From a virus: DNA of 30,017 bases. The position numbers were made by a program, and so were the translations under genes. The stretch covers positions 1 to 30,017 of the IMG/VR virus record IMGVR_UViG_3300032053_000352. One strand, written 5' to 3'. Below the pieces are notes generated by a model. That model had not been told where the DNA came from and did no database searches. It saw nothing but the letters and a program-made list of their open reading frames with translations. Shown piece after piece: positions 1 to 7,847 of this stretch; position 1 is the first letter of the stretch, and the number at the start of each line of letters is the position of its first letter.

Positions 1-200
1 GCACCAGTTGGACCAGTTGCACCATCAGCACCAGTTGCACCAGTTGCACCAGTCGCACCAGTTGCACCAGTTGGACCAGTTGGACCAGTTGCACCAGTTG
101 GACCAGTTGGACCAGTTGCACCAGTTGCACCAGTTGGACCAGTTGCACCATCAGCACCAGTTGCACCAGTTGCACCAGTCGCACCAGTTGCACCAGTTGG
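1..200 (-). repeat. Collagen triplet repeat with a 126-bp higher-order duplication
   Basis: On the minus strand this is a run of 9-nt units coding Gly-(Ala/Pro)-Thr, with Gly-Ala-Asp variants. Bases 1-74 recur exactly at 127-200, a spacing of 126 nt (14 triplet units, 42 residues). The copy may extend beyond the left edge. The variant codons (GCG for one Ala, GCT GAT for Ala-Asp) are shared by the two copies, so the duplication is more recent than the spread of the 9-nt unit. Such arrays change length by slippage or unequal recombination, which would alter fibre-shaft length. Confidence 0.9.
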
Positions 201-1049
201 TGCAACAACACCACGCTGGACAATTTTTCCAGTTGATGAATTTCTAAATAAGGCTTTGTAAGTTGTTGTGTCTTCGTTTACAAAAGGTGGTTGAGTTACT
301 AAAAAATAACTAGGTGCTTCCCAAGACAGCTTCACAAAGTCAGTTTGGTAAGTTCCACCACTATTCATGTTGATTTCTGAAAAATAATTTGGTAATTGAT
401 ACCAAGTAAGTTGTGTTCCGCTATTAGTTGAAAACATTCCACCGCCAGATGTTCCGCCTGGATTGTTAAAATAAATACTTGCATTTGTAGCAGATGCTAA
501 TTGAACACCAGCATCGCCAAAAAGAGGATGAGAAACAATAATATTTGCATCTGTTGTTCCTAAATTCATATAACTATATCCGCTTGAACCATAAATAATA
601 CTTCCACTATTCATTGTATCACCAGCATCTAAAACCTTTGAAAGTTTTGGTGCATAATAGTTGAAGTCATCAATTGTTGCGTATGGATTTGAAGCCGTTG
701 GTGCATTTGCTACATCCAAAGCATCTTGTTGGTCATTTGTTAAGTGATACACCAATCCATTCCAATCATTCACCCCATTTGCAACTTTGTATTGTGGTTT
801 TCCATAGGAAGAAAGAACATCATTGCTTGCAATCAAAACTGTTCCAATTGGATAAATTGTCACATCAACAGCCCACTGTGCTAATGTTTTTGTCACAATT
901 CCAGTCTGAATGTTTGACCATGCAAGATTTTTGTTGTCAGCTTTTATTGACAACACTTGTCCAGATGTTCCACCATTTGGAATTGTTCTTTGTGCAAAAG
1001 AAACAATTGCAAGTGTAGAAAGTAAGACTGTAAAAAATATTTTTTTCAT
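1..1049 (-). CDS. Collagen-like phage fibre protein with signal-like N-terminus (partial)
   Basis: Open reading frame from an ATG at 1049 that stays open to the left edge, so the C-terminus is missing (about 349 residues visible). The first 20 residues ([20 protein letters not shown]) look like a signal peptide. They are followed by a [19 protein letters not shown] segment, the G-x-x-GQVL...L-x-W motif common in tail-fibre and tail-tip proteins. A beta-rich region without recognised domain follows. From about residue 280 the protein is pure Gly-X-Thr triplets (GAT, GPT, GAD), a collagen-like shaft that normally trimerises. It is the last visible gene of the minus-strand late block, downstream of other fibre-like proteins, which fits a receptor-contacting fibre. 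An alternative ATG lies at 1055, two codons upstream in the same frame. The fibre role is inference; the triplet repeat is seen directly. Confidence 0.8.
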   Translation of the reverse strand, partial: MKKIFFTVLLSTLAIVSFAQRTIPNGGTSGQVLSIKADNKNLAWSNIQTGIVTKTLAQWAVDVTIYPIGTVLIASNDVLSSYGKPQYKVANGVNDWNGLVYHLTNDQQDALDVANAPTASNPYATIDDFNYYAPKLSKVLDAGDTMNSGSIIYGSSGYSYMNLGTTDANIIVSHPLFGDAGVQLASATNASIYFNNPGGTSGGGMFSTNSGTQLTWYQLPNYFSEINMNSGGTYQTDFVKLSWEAPSYFLVTQPPFVNEDTTTYKALFRNSSTGKIVQRGVVAPTGATGATGATGATGADGATGPTGATGATGPTGPTGATGPTGPTGATGATGATGATGADGATGPTG

Positions 1050-1059
1050 GTTCATTTTT

Positions 1060-1389
1060 TTAATTGAATCTAAAAATCCCAGTTGTGAAGCATCTTAATT
1101 TTTGACCATTCCCAACTGCAATGATAATTGATTCATTGATTGCAAGTAAAGTTTGACCATCTTGAAATCTTTCACCAACTGCTGGGAAAAGTTCCATGTC
1201 TTCAATTCCATAATTTAAAACTTCACGAATTTTCCCAACAGTTGCAAGGTCTGTCTTGCAGCTGTCATTTGTATTTGAACAAAAATCAATCATGTTGAAG
1301 GTGTGATTCAAAACAGTTGCGCTAGCTTGACCACCGCCAACAAAAGCAACAATTCCATCTTCTTGTGAATGTAAGATATTTATGTCCAT
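1060..1389 (-). CDS. Uncharacterised fibre-region protein, 109 aa
   Basis: No family recognised. The predicted protein is acidic to neutral and likely beta-rich, with a glycine-rich stretch (AFVGGGQAS) near residue 20 and two cysteines in the motif CSNTNDSC. Its start ATG shares a base with the stop of the 58-residue gene upstream (TAATG), so the two are probably translationally coupled. It sits directly upstream of the collagen-like fibre in transcription order, with only 10 bases between. That placement suggests a small virion or fibre-associated protein, such as a fibre-attachment piece, but this is position-based inference only. No signal peptide or membrane segment is visible. Confidence 0.6.
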   Translation of the reverse strand: MDINILHSQEDGIVAFVGGGQASATVLNHTFNMIDFCSNTNDSCKTDLATVGKIREVLNYGIEDMELFPAVGERFQDGQTLLAINESIIIAVGNGQKLRCFTTGIFRFN

Positions 1390-1565
1390 TAAAAATTGAT
1401 ATTTAAAATTTCAGCATTCAAATTTGCTGAAATGATTGTTTGTTGTAGTTCATTGTCTGTATAAATGTAAATAGTTCCACCAGCACCAATATTGATGACT
1501 TGAAGCACTATTTCAGCAGTGACTTCAATTAGATTGCTGACAATTTCTGCTGTGACTAAAATCAT
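1389..1565 (-). CDS. Small 58-aa protein with internal VTAEIV repeat
   Basis: A short reading frame of 58 residues, supported by its junctions: its ATG overlaps the stop of the upstream gene as ATGA (1565-1562), and its TAA overlaps the ATG of the next gene as TAATG. It therefore fills an otherwise empty 170-base gap in a tightly packed operon. The protein starts MILVTAEIVSNLIEVTAEIV, so the hexapeptide VTAEIV occurs twice, 11 residues apart. A GAGGTIYIYTDNE segment follows. No signal peptide or transmembrane helix is evident. Function is unknown; a small structural or fibre-associated protein is the simplest guess from position. Confidence 0.6.
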   Translation of the reverse strand: MILVTAEIVSNLIEVTAEIVLQVINIGAGGTIYIYTDNELQQTIISANLNAEILNINF

Positions 1566-1933
1566 AACACACTACCATTTGCAGATGAATAAACTTCAGC
1601 AATAAAAATTTCATTCACACCATTGTTTGCAAGTGATGAAATAAATTCAGAAGAAGCTGTTTCTTGGATAAATACTTCAGCATAAATTCTTCCAACTGGA
1701 AACTTTGCTGTGATGTTTCTATTCAAAAAAATATCAATTTTGCCAGCCACGTCATTAAAAACAACTATGTCAAACAATCCAGTGTTGGTGCTTTTGTAAG
1801 TAGCCAAAACAGTTTTCTTGTTTGTTTCCTTGTAATATACTACAACAGAATAAGCATTCAATGAAGATGGTGGAATTGGATTTGTTCCATCTGTCATTGT
1901 CAACCTCACTTGTATGTCTTCACCTTGTATCAT
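1562..1933 (-). CDS. Predicted beta-sandwich virion protein, 123 aa
   Basis: The sequence alternates short hydrophobic strands (QVRLTM, YSVVVYY, FDIVVFN, KIDIFLN, RIYAEVFI) in the manner of an immunoglobulin-like or baseplate-upper-protein N-terminal domain. The phrase GEDIQVRLTMTDG near the N-terminus resembles the start of phage Ig-like baseplate/fibre adaptor domains. It lies between a larger fibre-like protein (gap of 2 bases) and the 58-residue gene (ATGA overlap). A role in linking fibre to baseplate is inference. The exact family cannot be fixed by eye. Confidence 0.6.
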   Translation of the reverse strand: MIQGEDIQVRLTMTDGTNPIPPSSLNAYSVVVYYKETNKKTVLATYKSTNTGLFDIVVFNDVAGKIDIFLNRNITAKFPVGRIYAEVFIQETASSEFISSLANNGVNEIFIAEVYSSANGSVL

Positions 1934-1935
1934 TT

Positions 1936-2739
1936 TTAAATATAAATATAGTTATAAGTCACAACAACATCATAATCACCAGCAGTTGGATCTGCTGTAT
2001 TAGCTTGAACATAAACATCTTCATCTGGTACTAGCTGCGTGTCAGTTGAACCTACACCACTTTGCATTGTTGAATTCAACGATCTATTGACTTTTGCATT
2101 CAATATACTTGAAGAACTAAACTGTGACTTTGTTGCACCATTTGTGATTGCAACTATTGATGTGCTTGTTGCATAAGGTGTTGATGGTGGTGAAGCTTGA
2201 ATGTCATTTCTGACTTCCATGTTTAAAATCTTTATTGACTTACCAGCATAGATTCCACCAGCATGTGTGATCAATGGAACTGGTGCAGAAAATAATGTCA
2301 AAACATTTGCACTTGGAAGAATTGTTGATCCAGAAAAAATCAATTGTGAATTTCCATTTATAAATGCAGCAAGTGCTGCCGCTGTCACTTCATCTGCTGT
2401 TCCTTCAGCAAGAATTGTGTCACTGTTTTTTTTGTGCGCTAAGTCAGCAGCAAAAACGCGCGTCCAAGTTGCAGCATCTGTTCCAGGTGTGACATTCACA
2501 GCTGGTGTGACATTCACAAATTTCCAAATGACACTGTCATAAACAACATAATTCTTTATAGAATTGTCATAAGTGATTGCATTGCTATAAGCATCAACAT
2601 AACTTGACAAGTAATTTGCAAGAAAAGCATTGAATATTTCAATGAAGTTTCCATCAAGTTCTTCCCAAGTCAATTGACTTCCTTTTGTTGTCAAAGGTGC
2701 ATTTATAACACTTCTTAAAATTATATCTTCAACAGCCAT
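1936..2739 (-). CDS. Tail-tip or fibre-associated structural protein, 267 aa
   Basis: The N-terminus (VINAPLTTKGSQLTWEELD) matches a motif I associate with Bacteroidetes phage tail-fibre and tip proteins. It is followed by a short tryptophan-containing module (YVVYDSVIWKFVN, TDAATWTRVF) like the small carbohydrate-interaction or peptidoglycan-contact modules found in such proteins. The C-terminal half is beta-rich and Ser/Thr-rich. No catalytic motif is visible. It starts 12 bases downstream of the adaptor-like gene at 2752-3360 and is part of the same transcription unit. A structural role at the tail tip is likely; receptor binding is possible but not shown. Confidence 0.6.
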   Translation of the reverse strand: MAVEDIILRSVINAPLTTKGSQLTWEELDGNFIEIFNAFLANYLSSYVDAYSNAITYDNSIKNYVVYDSVIWKFVNVTPAVNVTPGTDAATWTRVFAADLAHKKNSDTILAEGTADEVTAAALAAFINGNSQLIFSGSTILPSANVLTLFSAPVPLITHAGGIYAGKSIKILNMEVRNDIQASPPSTPYATSTSIVAITNGATKSQFSSSSILNAKVNRSLNSTMQSGVGSTDTQLVPDEDVYVQANTADPTAGDYDVVVTYNYIYI

Positions 2740-2751
2740 TTGTTATTTTTT

Positions 2752-3360
2752 TTAATAATTACAGTTACAATTTGAATATCTTCCACAAGTTCTGCAACAA
2801 TATGAACTTCCAACTTTTCTATTTCCACCAACAGCTGAAACTCTTATTGAACTTTTCTGCACCCTATCTGCAACACGATTCAACCAAAGTGAATATTGAC
2901 TTGAATTTCTGCAAAGATAGTCATAAACATCTGCTTGATATTTAGCAGCAGCAGAAAGTGCTTGATCAACTTGTCTTGTGATTGTTTTGTCAGACACCGG
3001 TTGTGAATCTGGTGTGATTTTTACAACATTTCCAAACGCTGTTTGATTGCTTTGTGTGTTTGCAATATATCTTGCATAGGAATAATACACAAGCATTGTT
3101 TTGATTCCTCTGTGTCTATATTGGACACCTTGATATGTATATGAACAGCCATTGAATAAGTCACCATAAATTTCAAGTGTTGGTTGTGCAGCAAAGTCAG
3201 TTTCCAATGCAATATAAAATTCATCACCAAGAAATTTCATCACATCAAATTCTTGTGCTTCCTGGATGAAAGTGTTCAGCTTTTTGGTCACATCAAGATT
3301 CATTGAAATAGGTTTCAATGCTTGAATGTCTTCAATTTTTATAAGTTGAATTATATCCAT
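2752..3360 (-). CDS. Head-tail adaptor-like protein with cysteine-rich C-terminus
   Basis: A 202-residue protein immediately downstream of the portal gene; its ATG overlaps the portal stop. The helical N-terminal two thirds, with a buried segment like KTMLVYYSYARYIANT, resemble the DUF6712 or connector class of Bacteroidetes phage proteins that occupy this slot. The last 18 residues carry six cysteines (SSYCCRTCGRYSNCNCNY), unusual for an adaptor and suggestive of metal binding or disulphide cross-linking. The head-tail connector role comes from position and general resemblance and is not certain. Confidence 0.6.
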   Translation of the reverse strand: MDIIQLIKIEDIQALKPISMNLDVTKKLNTFIQEAQEFDVMKFLGDEFYIALETDFAAQPTLEIYGDLFNGCSYTYQGVQYRHRGIKTMLVYYSYARYIANTQSNQTAFGNVVKITPDSQPVSDKTITRQVDQALSAAAKYQADVYDYLCRNSSQYSLWLNRVADRVQKSSIRVSAVGGNRKVGSSYCCRTCGRYSNCNCNY

Positions 3361-4727
3361 TAAGCTGTTGTTGTTTGTTTTGTTACTAATTTGACAGCAT
3401 TTTCATGTGTAATTTGGAATATAATTTCCAAAGTATTAATTTTTTGATCTTCTGTCAATGTAGTATCAATCAAGATTTCTTTCAATGCTTGCAATCCACC
3501 CACACCAAGTGCTTCATATAGTGGTTTTGTTTCAGCTGCTTTGCTTTCTTCTGGTGGATAACCCAAAGATTCACGCACTTCATTTGCTGTGAAATACTTC
3601 AAGTAATCTGCACCAATTTGTGATTCTGCAACTGGTGCTTTGAATGGAATGATTGAATAGTCACCACTTGGATTGATGTTTTCTGCAAATCCAGTGAAGA
3701 TTTCCTTGAAAATTTCTTCCAGAACAAGTCTGCCATCTGCTGTGTAGCCATTGAATAAAGCAGTTGCTTGTTCAATTTGACTATCACTGAAAGCATTGCC
3801 ACTGTTTCTTAAAATAAGAACTGGTGGAATCAAGAAATTCAATATAATGTTTTCGCGCACAGAAGATTCTGTGAATTCATAAAGCTTTTCAACATCCTGG
3901 ATTTCAATTTTCTTCAGTTCAATGTTGTCATTGTCAGTTTCTTTTTCCAGGTGGAAGAATTTCAGCGCGTCATCTGCACCTTGAAACTGTTGCAAGTTTT
4001 CATGAAACAGTTCAAGGTCTTCATCTTTTTCAAACTTGTTTGTGATGATCAAGTGTGAAGCCATGAAATTAGTTGTGATATTTCTGAACTTGAAAGTCTT
4101 TGCTTTGCTGTCAGTTTGCATGTCTTCCAGAACAGAATCAAATGTTGAAAGTGGATATTCATGACCTTCTGGTGTCCAAAGAAAAACTTGTCCTTTGTAG
4201 TATTCCCAACCACCAGCTTCATCAACTTGTTCTTGAATCACTTCTGGATTTCTGTCATAAAAGTGAAGAAAGTCAATTTTCTTTTTGTCAATCTTTTTGT
4301 TTTCTATTCTTTGCCAATCACGATAAATCGCAATCATATCTGGATGGTCTTTGTCATCCTTAGTTGTTAATCTTGCATATTGAAATGGAACATAATTCAC
4401 TTCAACTGGTTCAAATAAAGCATTGTAATTGACATGAATCACAATGTATGGAAGCAATGACTTGTTCACTGCTAATTTTCTAAGCAGTTGATCAACTGTT
4501 GTTCCAGATTTATTGATCTGTGATTTGTAGAATGTTTTTTCTGTCATTCCACCGCCAATCAAGAAACGCGCTTTCATTCCAACACAAGCAGTTGCAGATC
4601 CACTTGAATTGACAATGTCAATGATTCTTTGTGGATAAGCATTGTCAATGTCATAATTCAGAATTCCATCAGTTCTGTTCAAACTGACTGAAATTCTTTT
4701 TGTGATGTCTGTGACTGTTGCTTTCAA
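3360..4727 (-). CDS. Phage portal protein
   Basis: 455 residues, a normal size for a siphovirus portal. Portals form the dodecameric ring at the capsid vertex through which DNA enters and leaves. Family hallmarks visible are the mid-protein segment SSVRENIILNFLIPPVLI, then LRNSGNAFSDSQIEQATALF at about residues 306-325 (the stem/crown helices of portals usually carry a similar phrase), and a C-terminal YFTANEVRESLGYPPEES near residue 393, the typical portal 'T-x-NEVR-x-x-LG-x-PP' ending. The start overlaps no upstream gene; 21 bases separate it from the upstream stop. It lies downstream of the protease and capsid, whereas portals usually precede them. Recognition is by motif and size. Confidence 0.82.
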   Translation of the reverse strand: MKATVTDITKRISVSLNRTDGILNYDIDNAYPQRIIDIVNSSGSATACVGMKARFLIGGGMTEKTFYKSQINKSGTTVDQLLRKLAVNKSLLPYIVIHVNYNALFEPVEVNYVPFQYARLTTKDDKDHPDMIAIYRDWQRIENKKIDKKKIDFLHFYDRNPEVIQEQVDEAGGWEYYKGQVFLWTPEGHEYPLSTFDSVLEDMQTDSKAKTFKFRNITTNFMASHLIITNKFEKDEDLELFHENLQQFQGADDALKFFHLEKETDNDNIELKKIEIQDVEKLYEFTESSVRENIILNFLIPPVLILRNSGNAFSDSQIEQATALFNGYTADGRLVLEEIFKEIFTGFAENINPSGDYSIIPFKAPVAESQIGADYLKYFTANEVRESLGYPPEESKAAETKPLYEALGVGGLQALKEILIDTTLTEDQKINTLEIIFQITHENAVKLVTKQTTTA

Positions 4728-4748
4728 GCTGGTTGTGTTTGAATTTAA

Positions 4749-5333
4749 TTACTTCTTTTTTGTTTCAGCTGCAATTACTTCTTGAAGTGTTGCATTCTTT
4801 GGAAGTCCAACTGCTTTTGCTCTGTTCTTTATTTCAGTTTTTGAAACAACAACTGGAATTTCTTCTTTCTTCACTTCTTCTTTGTGTTCTTCTTTCTTTG
4901 GTTCTTCTTTTTTGGCTGCTGGTTTTGCAGTTCCAAAGACAATTGACTCCCAATCTTCTGGAAACTTTTCAAAGTTCTTGATGTGTCCTTTGTGTGACTT
5001 CAGCAATTCAATTGCCTTTTCGTCTGTCATGTTCTTTTCAGTCAAGATGGTTGTCATTGCATGAAGCATGATGACTTTTCCTTTTTTTAGGATGAATTTG
5101 TTCATTTTTATTTGGTTAATTAAGTTTAATTTTTCAACATTTAATCTTGACAACATGAAGAACAAGTCTTCAACACATTTGCACTTCTTTGACTTATTCA
5201 AGTGAATCCCAAACAGTTCATTATTTAAGTCACTTGCTGCTTTGAATTCAGCACTTGAATGTTTTTTGCGCCATGTTGATTTTGTCTTTTCCAAAGATAA
5301 AACAAAATTGATTCTTTCAGCTTGTGTGTTCAT
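4749..5333 (-). CDS. Two-part head-region protein with Lys/Glu-rich linker
   Basis: 194 residues, no family recognised. Residues 1-75 contain a KCKCVEDLFFMLSRLN segment. The second part begins MNKFILKKGKVIMLHAM and ends with a Lys/Glu-rich linker (about residues 139-157, KEEPKKEEHKEE and similar) followed by a short basic tail domain (SKTEIKNRAKAVGLPKNATL). The internal ATG at 5105 is preceded by an A/T-rich leader (AACCAAATAAAA) that looks like this phage's other start regions, so translation may also or mainly start there, giving 118 residues (4749-5105). The tail domain resembles small SAP/HeH-type helical modules. It sits between the tube-like protein and the portal. Confidence 0.6.
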   Translation of the reverse strand: MNTQAERINFVLSLEKTKSTWRKKHSSAEFKAASDLNNELFGIHLNKSKKCKCVEDLFFMLSRLNVEKLNLINQIKMNKFILKKGKVIMLHAMTTILTEKNMTDEKAIELLKSHKGHIKNFEKFPEDWESIVFGTAKPAAKKEEPKKEEHKEEVKKEEIPVVVSKTEIKNRAKAVGLPKNATLQEVIAAETKKK

Positions 5334-5341
5334 ATTTTATT

Positions 5342-5377
5342 AAAAAAAATGCTGAATTAGTGTTCAGCATTTTTTTA
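5342..5377 (-). terminator. Hairpin with T-run (transcription terminator)
   Basis: An 8-bp perfect stem (ATGCTGAA at 5349-5356 pairing with TTCAGCAT at 5363-5370) with a 6-base loop, flanked by an A-run on one side and a T-run on the other, so it reads as an intrinsic terminator in both directions. It lies in the 74-base gap between the stop of the tube-like gene (5408) and the start of the next minus-strand gene (5333), where it would end or attenuate transcription from the capsid region. Confidence 0.75.
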
Positions 5378-5407
5378 TGTAATCGAAATAAAAATTTGCC
5401 TATAAAA

Positions 5408-5986
5408 TTAAACCAATGCTTCAACAACAGCAAGTGTTGTTGCATAGTCAGTGATAAACAATGTTTGTGGTTGATATGGTTCAAGACCTCTTTCATTGTC
5501 TGTTTTCAATAAGATGTTGAAAGCACCTTGTGTTTCAGCATTTGTCACATCACGTTCAATTGTTTCTGACTTCAAGCCAGCATACAATCCATAAATTTCA
5601 AAAGCAGAATTTCCAGATGTTCCCTTATATTTATTGTAAACAATGGCTGTTAAGTCACCATCTTTCATGTCTTCAATCACTTGCTTTGCTTCTGGTGAAA
5701 CATCAAATGCAATGAAGTTGATTTCATGTGACCAGTTTCTGAAATATCTTCCTTTCACCATCATTGATTTTGGTGCAATTGAATTGTTCAGTCCTTGAAA
5801 AACATATCCAAGTGCAGCAGATTCAAGAACTATGTCTTCAATTACTTGTGGATTTGAAATGTTTTTTGTCAATGTTGCAATCTGTGTTCTGTTAAGAAGC
5901 ACAAGTGTGTCTTCAGTTCCAGCTTGAAGTGGATTTGTGCAATCTGCACCAATTCCGCTTGCTAATAAACCACATATTTGTGTCAT
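5408..5986 (-). CDS. Tail-tube-like virion protein downstream of capsid
   Basis: 192 residues from the ATG at 5986 (MTQICGLLASGIG). A GTG at 6019 in the same frame was rejected because it lies inside the hairpin following the capsid gene. The upstream context ATTCAAAACAA-ATG has no Shine-Dalgarno, as usual here. The sequence is beta-rich and carries phrases I associate with abundant structural proteins of Bacteroidetes phages (GTEDTLVLLNRTQI near the start; TLFITDYATT at the end). Its own hairpin boundaries on both sides suggest a separately measured, highly expressed product, as expected for a major tail or decoration protein. A tail-tube assignment is tentative. Confidence 0.55.
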   Translation of the reverse strand: MTQICGLLASGIGADCTNPLQAGTEDTLVLLNRTQIATLTKNISNPQVIEDIVLESAALGYVFQGLNNSIAPKSMMVKGRYFRNWSHEINFIAFDVSPEAKQVIEDMKDGDLTAIVYNKYKGTSGNSAFEIYGLYAGLKSETIERDVTNAETQGAFNILLKTDNERGLEPYQPQTLFITDYATTLAVVEALV

Positions 5987-6014
5987 TTGTTTTGAATTAG
6001 AATGTTTATGAAAT

Positions 6015-6037
6015 AGCACTGGAACAAGTCCAGTGCT
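6015..6037 (-). terminator. Strong hairpin after the capsid gene
   Basis: A 9-bp perfect stem (AGCACTGGA at 6015-6023 with TCCAGTGCT at 6029-6037) and 5-base loop immediately downstream of the major capsid stop codon. In the minus direction the following bases (ATTTCAT) are only weakly T-rich, so it may act as an attenuator or mRNA 3'-end stabiliser more than a full terminator. On the plus strand it is followed by a T-run. Confidence 0.6.
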
Positions 6038-6045
6038 TTATTTTT

Positions 6046-7266
6046 TTAGTATGCAACAGAAATCATGTAGTCTTCAACAATCTTTGCATCCATTAAGAAT
6101 TGTGCATCAAGATAGTTGTTCTTTGTTTTCTTGTCATAGAATGGATCAAGTCCACGCAATGCTTCTTCAGATTCAACCCCAATTTGAAGATTTGCTTTTG
6201 TTGACAAGAAGATTCTGTGTGGTTGATACCAAACAGTGCCATTGTTTTGATATGCACGAATCATTCGATCCCAGAAGCTAAACTTGATAACTGGAACACC
6301 ATCAAACATTAGTGTTGGAATTCCATCAATGTTTGCCATATATGAAGATTCAATTGCAGTGTAAGATTTGTATTCACGTTTCAATTGATCATAAACAGAC
6401 TTAGTCACCAAGAACATTTTGTCTTCCCTGTCTGTCAAACGGATGTCAGCATTGTCAATAACATCTTGCATGTTTGCCATGATGACGCGGTTCGTTACAT
6501 CTGCGGCAGTGAAAGCTTGTGCAGCATAAGACACACCAGAATTTTTTGTAATTGTTGCAGCTTTTGTTGCTGGTGTTGCAGCTACAATTGCATACATCTG
6601 TTTGAAGAAACCATCAATTGCATTGAAGAAAGTCAAGTCAGTTCCAGCAGTGATCACACCAGCTGGTGAATCAGTTGTTGTTGATGCATCAGTATCACCA
6701 AACCAAGCAAAACGCAATTTTGCTTCATCAAGTGCAACAGTAGCACGTTCTTCAATGAAAGCCATTACATCTGTATTTGTTAAGTCAGCACGTTTGATTC
6801 CTTTATTTTGTGACCATACGAAGAATGAAGCATTGTAAGTTTCCCAACATTCTTCCAAACGCATTTGAATTGAAGCTGGCATCCAGAATTTTTCAGTCAT
6901 GTCAGCAGTTGCTGTGTCAGAAGTTGGATCACAACCTTGACCAGTTTTTCCAACTAAACCCAACAAACCTAAATAAGCAATTTGCTGTTTGGCAACAATA
7001 CCAGTCACGATTGTGTGAACTTCACCCAAACCTGGATTGATAAAGATACTTTCAAAGATAGCTTCATTTAAAGCCATAACTTCTTTTCCATTCCATGTGA
7101 TTTGCGCTGGATTTAAAACACCAAATGCAATTCCAGTTGCTGGAAGAATAACAGACACGAAAGCCAAACCAACAACCGCTGGAATGAAACTTGCTGCTGA
7201 AGTGAATGACATTGCAACACATAAAAGTGTCAATGTCAAAAATGATTTAATTGGAAATTTTTTCAT
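6046..7266 (-). CDS. Major capsid protein with hydrophobic leader
   Basis: 406 residues, in the size range of HK97-fold capsid proteins, and directly downstream of the head protease/scaffold gene. The first 50 residues are unusual: a basic start then two hydrophobic stretches (FLTLTLLCVAMSFTSAA and FIPAVVGLAFVSVILPATG), like a signal peptide plus a membrane segment. The following segment has features I associate with a Bacteroidetes phage capsid family: EKFWMPASIQMRLEECWETY near residue 125, and a C-terminal GVPVIKFSFWDRMI / RIFLSTKANLQIGVESE region. Length of the mature part (about 355) fits after removal of the leader. A 53-base A/T-rich leader precedes it. The capsid call rests on position, length and general pattern; it has not been checked structurally. 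Confidence 0.78.
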   Translation of the reverse strand: MKKFPIKSFLTLTLLCVAMSFTSAASFIPAVVGLAFVSVILPATGIAFGVLNPAQITWNGKEVMALNEAIFESIFINPGLGEVHTIVTGIVAKQQIAYLGLLGLVGKTGQGCDPTSDTATADMTEKFWMPASIQMRLEECWETYNASFFVWSQNKGIKRADLTNTDVMAFIEERATVALDEAKLRFAWFGDTDASTTTDSPAGVITAGTDLTFFNAIDGFFKQMYAIVAATPATKAATITKNSGVSYAAQAFTAADVTNRVIMANMQDVIDNADIRLTDREDKMFLVTKSVYDQLKREYKSYTAIESSYMANIDGIPTLMFDGVPVIKFSFWDRMIRAYQNNGTVWYQPHRIFLSTKANLQIGVESEEALRGLDPFYDKKTKNNYLDAQFLMDAKIVEDYMISVAY

Positions 7267-7319
7267 GTTGTTTTTTCTTTTATTTGTTTACTGTTATTAT
7301 TTATTATTGATTTATTAAT

Positions 7320-7847
7320 TTACTTTTTATAAGAAGCTTTTCTTGCTTTCAAATCTTCAGATGGATTTGGTTCATCTACTTTTGCACCCTTGTTGAAGTT
7401 CTTCACTTCTTTTGGTGGTGTGTAGTTGCTTTTGATGTGCTTCTTGATATTTGTCAATTCAAGTTCAATTGCACTTTCATTGCTTTCTTTTTCTGCTTTT
7501 AAAGCATCAAATGAAGCTTGCAAATCAGAAACTTGTTTCTTCAATGCAGCAACTTCTTCAGAATCTTTGTTGTCTTCTGTTGCAACAGTCACAGCAGTAA
7601 CTTTTCCAGAAGCATCAACTGCATAAACAGTTCCATCATTTGTTGTGTAATCACCTTCAGCTGGAACATTTCCATCAATTGTGCAAACGTCATCAACAGA
7701 AATAAGTCCTTCAACTTTTGGTGATTCACAAACTAAGATTCCTTTGTCTGTTTCCACTTCTAATTTTGCAACAACTGGTGTTGCGTCTGCTTTGATTCCA
7801 AGACCAGCTTTGATGTGAGCAATAAAGTTTTTGATTTCTTTTTTCAT
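7320..7847 (-). CDS. Probable nested in-frame scaffolding protein
   Basis: Within the protease gene an internal ATG at 7847 (MKKEIKNFIAHIKAG) is preceded by a very A/T-rich stretch coding a low-complexity linker (KINTNNNKFD). Its base composition resembles the untranslated leaders of other genes here. Starting there gives a 175-residue product equal to the scaffold domain alone. Nested scaffolds are established in phages such as lambda (C/Nu3). Whether it is really initiated is inference. Confidence 0.45.
   Translation of the reverse strand: MKKEIKNFIAHIKAGLGIKADATPVVAKLEVETDKGILVCESPKVEGLISVDDVCTIDGNVPAEGDYTTNDGTVYAVDASGKVTAVTVATEDNKDSEEVAALKKQVSDLQASFDALKAEKESNESAIELELTNIKKHIKSNYTPPKEVKNFNKGAKVDEPNPSEDLKARKASYKK

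Noticed and set aside
8-247. Plus-strand frame rich in His, Gln and Leu
   Set aside because: It is the antisense of the collagen triplet repeat; the low-complexity pattern follows directly from the 9-nt unit, and the sense frame is a long coherent protein.
674-1018. Plus-strand frame opposite the fibre gene
   Set aside because: Antisense shadow of a clear minus-strand coding region; the same applies to many other frames opposite the late genes.
5987-6019. Upstream GTG start for the tube-like protein
   Set aside because: It lies within the hairpin after the capsid gene and adds a leader (LFHKHSNSKQ) without conserved character; ATG 5986 is preferred.
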